Assembly (NCBI GenBank): GCA_031413495.1
Contig: JANOFE010000178.1
Location: forward strand, 21,893 to 85,892
Direction of reading: 5' to 3'
DNA from: JACMNW01 sp031413495
GTDB lineage: Bacteria > Pseudomonadota > Alphaproteobacteria > Rhodobacterales > Rhodobacteraceae
DNA length: 64,000 nt
In this document: positions 63,002 to 64,000 of the stretch, one piece after another
How the letters are laid out: each line of letters begins with the position of its first letter
Position numbering within the stretch: position 1 is the stretch's first letter
The notes under the pieces: generated by a model
What the model saw: the letters and a program-made list of their open reading frames with translations, nothing else
The model's database searches: none
What the model was told of the DNA's origin: nothing
Position numbers and translations under genes: made by a program

Positions 63002-63017
63002 AAGACAAGGGTTGATC

Positions 63018-63521
63018 ATGGGTCCAACACGCACAACCGACTATACCCGCGCGGTGAAATACTTCTTCCTTTCCGATTTCATCAAGGGCTTTGGCCTTGG
63101 CTTGAAGTATTTCTTCGCCCCCAAAGCCACGCTGAACTACCCGCATGAAAAGGGGCCATTGTCGCCCCGCTTCCGCGGTGAACACGCCCTGCGCCGGTAC
63201 CCCAACGGCGAAGAACGCTGCATTGCCTGCAAATTGTGCGAGGCCGTTTGCCCCGCGCAAGCCATCACCATTGACGCGGAACCCCGCGATGATGGGTCGC
63301 GCCGCACCACGCGCTATGACATCGACATGACGAAATGCATTTATTGCGGTTTCTGCCAAGAGGCCTGCCCTGTTGATGCCATTGTCGAAGGCCCGAATTT
63401 CGAATTCGCGACTGAGACGCGCGAGGAATTGTTCTACAACAAGGACAAACTCCTTGAAAACGGTGCCCGCTGGGAAGCCGAAATTGCCCGCAACCTTGAA
63501 ATGGATGCGCCCTACAGATGA
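63018..63521 (+). CDS. nuoI: NADH-quinone oxidoreductase subunit I
   Basis: 167-residue ferredoxin-like subunit with two [4Fe-4S] clusters N6a and N6b: CIACKLCEAVCPAQAITI and CIYCGFCQEACPVDAIV. It starts at ATG 63018 (MGPTRTTDYTRAVKYFFLSD). The frame is open to 62940 but that part overlaps the small ORF and does not resemble NuoI. It overlaps the next gene by four bases. Confidence 0.97.
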   Translation: MGPTRTTDYTRAVKYFFLSDFIKGFGLGLKYFFAPKATLNYPHEKGPLSPRFRGEHALRRYPNGEERCIACKLCEAVCPAQAITIDAEPRDDGSRRTTRYDIDMTKCIYCGFCQEACPVDAIVEGPNFEFATETREELFYNKDKLLENGARWEAEIARNLEMDAPYR

Positions 63522-63928
63522 CCGAAGATTTCAGCAAGATGTTCGCCGCAATGATGGCGCAGGGGCAGGAGATGGCCAAGGCCTTCACGCCGGGCTTTGA
63601 AGGCGTCGATGTGAAAGCGTTTGAAAAACTGTTCCCGGCGATGCCGAAGGAATTGCTGGAAGCGTGGTTTGGCAAGACCTTCAACCCCGAAGGCCTTGAT
63701 GCCCGCACCCGGTTTCTGGTGGCGGTGGCCGCACAAACCGTGCTTGGCCCAGTAGGCGAGCCGCAACTGAAACCCACCATCCGCAATGCGCTGGCCGCCG
63801 GGGCCACCAAACGTGAAGTGGCCGAAGTGATCTGGCAGATGAGCATGTTCGGCGGGATGCCCGCCATGCAAAAGGCGCTGGAAATCGCGCAATCCGTGTT
63901 TGCGGAAACCGAAGGGGACAAGGCATGA
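63518..63928 (+). CDS. Carboxymuconolactone decarboxylase-like (AhpD-fold) protein
   Basis: 136-residue all-helical protein. The core LDARTRFLVAVAAQTVLGPVG and AAGATKREVAEVIWQMSMFG matches the CMD family, but the usual C-x-x-C pair of AhpD-type peroxidases is absent. I have seen such a gene between nuoI and nuoJ in related bacteria; its role is unknown. Four-base overlaps with nuoI and nuoJ indicate translational coupling. Confidence 0.82.
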   Translation: MTEDFSKMFAAMMAQGQEMAKAFTPGFEGVDVKAFEKLFPAMPKELLEAWFGKTFNPEGLDARTRFLVAVAAQTVLGPVGEPQLKPTIRNALAAGATKREVAEVIWQMSMFGGMPAMQKALEIAQSVFAETEGDKA

Positions 63929-64000
63929 CCATCGCCGATCTGGCCTTTTACGCGTTTGCCATCGTCACCGTCACGGCGGGCCTGCTGGTCACCGTATCCC
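63925..64000 (+). CDS. nuoJ: NADH-quinone oxidoreductase subunit J, start only
   Basis: The first 25 codons of a membrane protein (MTIADLAFYAFAIVTVTAGL) run off the right edge. The sequence and position after nuoI fit NuoJ. The ATG overlaps the upstream stop (ATGA). Confidence 0.85.
   Translation, partial: MTIADLAFYAFAIVTVTAGLLVTVS

Overview
The window looks like chromosomal DNA of an alphaproteobacterium of the Rhodobacterales (Roseobacter group type). The base composition is GC-rich, GTG starts are frequent, and several small families known mainly from Rhodobacteraceae appear (DUF6280-, DUF5333- and DUF5337-like proteins). NuoE carries a long C-terminal extension, NuoG lacks the N7 cluster cysteines, and accessory genes sit inside the nuo operon. 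No rRNA, tRNA, CRISPR array, phage or complete insertion sequence is visible. Assignments come from reading the translated sequence and remembered family features; no database search was run.

Layout. 1-5.2 kb: the 3' part of dxs, a Pcm-like methyltransferase, a TolC-type outer membrane protein and a DUF2497/PopZ-like protein, closed by a bidirectional terminator. 5.4-9.3 kb: a DUF6280-like protein, elongation factor P, and a coupled ygfZ / MsbA-type ABC exporter pair. 9.3-15.7 kb: a class V aminotransferase with a GNAT protein, a DUF305 protein, a PuuD-type glutamine amidotransferase, a MATE transporter, a D-lyxose isomerase-like cupin and an L,D-transpeptidase lipoprotein. 15.8-18.4 kb: a kynurenine operon (kynU, a RidA-like gene, kynA). 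18.6-25.0 kb: a small membrane methyltransferase, pntAB with a clear terminator, a PAP2 phosphatase, DUF3422 and a secreted hypothetical protein. 25.2-31.1 kb: a five-gene peptide/opine-type ABC importer (D-F-A-B-C order), divergent from a VOC / ArgE-like / DadA-like operon at 31.4-34.5 kb. 34.5-39.6 kb: a short Hsp70-like protein, a lower-GC DUF2971 gene, an M20 amidohydrolase and an acyl-CoA ligase. 39.5-49.3 kb: cydAB, DUF1304, moaA, a lipoprotein, an AlkD-like protein, glmS, glmU, gph and a membrane-anchored thermonuclease-like protein.

49.7-64 kb is the complex I operon, nuoA to the start of nuoJ. It carries more than nuo genes. Some extra genes look lineage-typical: two proteins sharing a helix-hairpin-helix-like tail, DUF5337, DUF5333, DUF3291, a small lipoprotein and a carboxymuconolactone decarboxylase-like protein. 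Three look like real intrusions: an antisense Met-rich, HdeA-like secreted protein between nuoA and nuoB; a DUF559 nuclease-like gene bracketed by inverted copies of a GC-rich hairpin repeat between nuoD and nuoE; and a lower-GC methyltransferase-like gene plus a small ORF between nuoH and nuoI.

The best candidate for a little-described system is the DUF559 gene with its palindromic repeat units. The tails of two opposed units point into the gene, one unit encodes its C-terminal tail, and its stop codon overlaps the nuoE start. A 15-base piece matching one end of the same repeat lies in the nuoA-nuoB gap.
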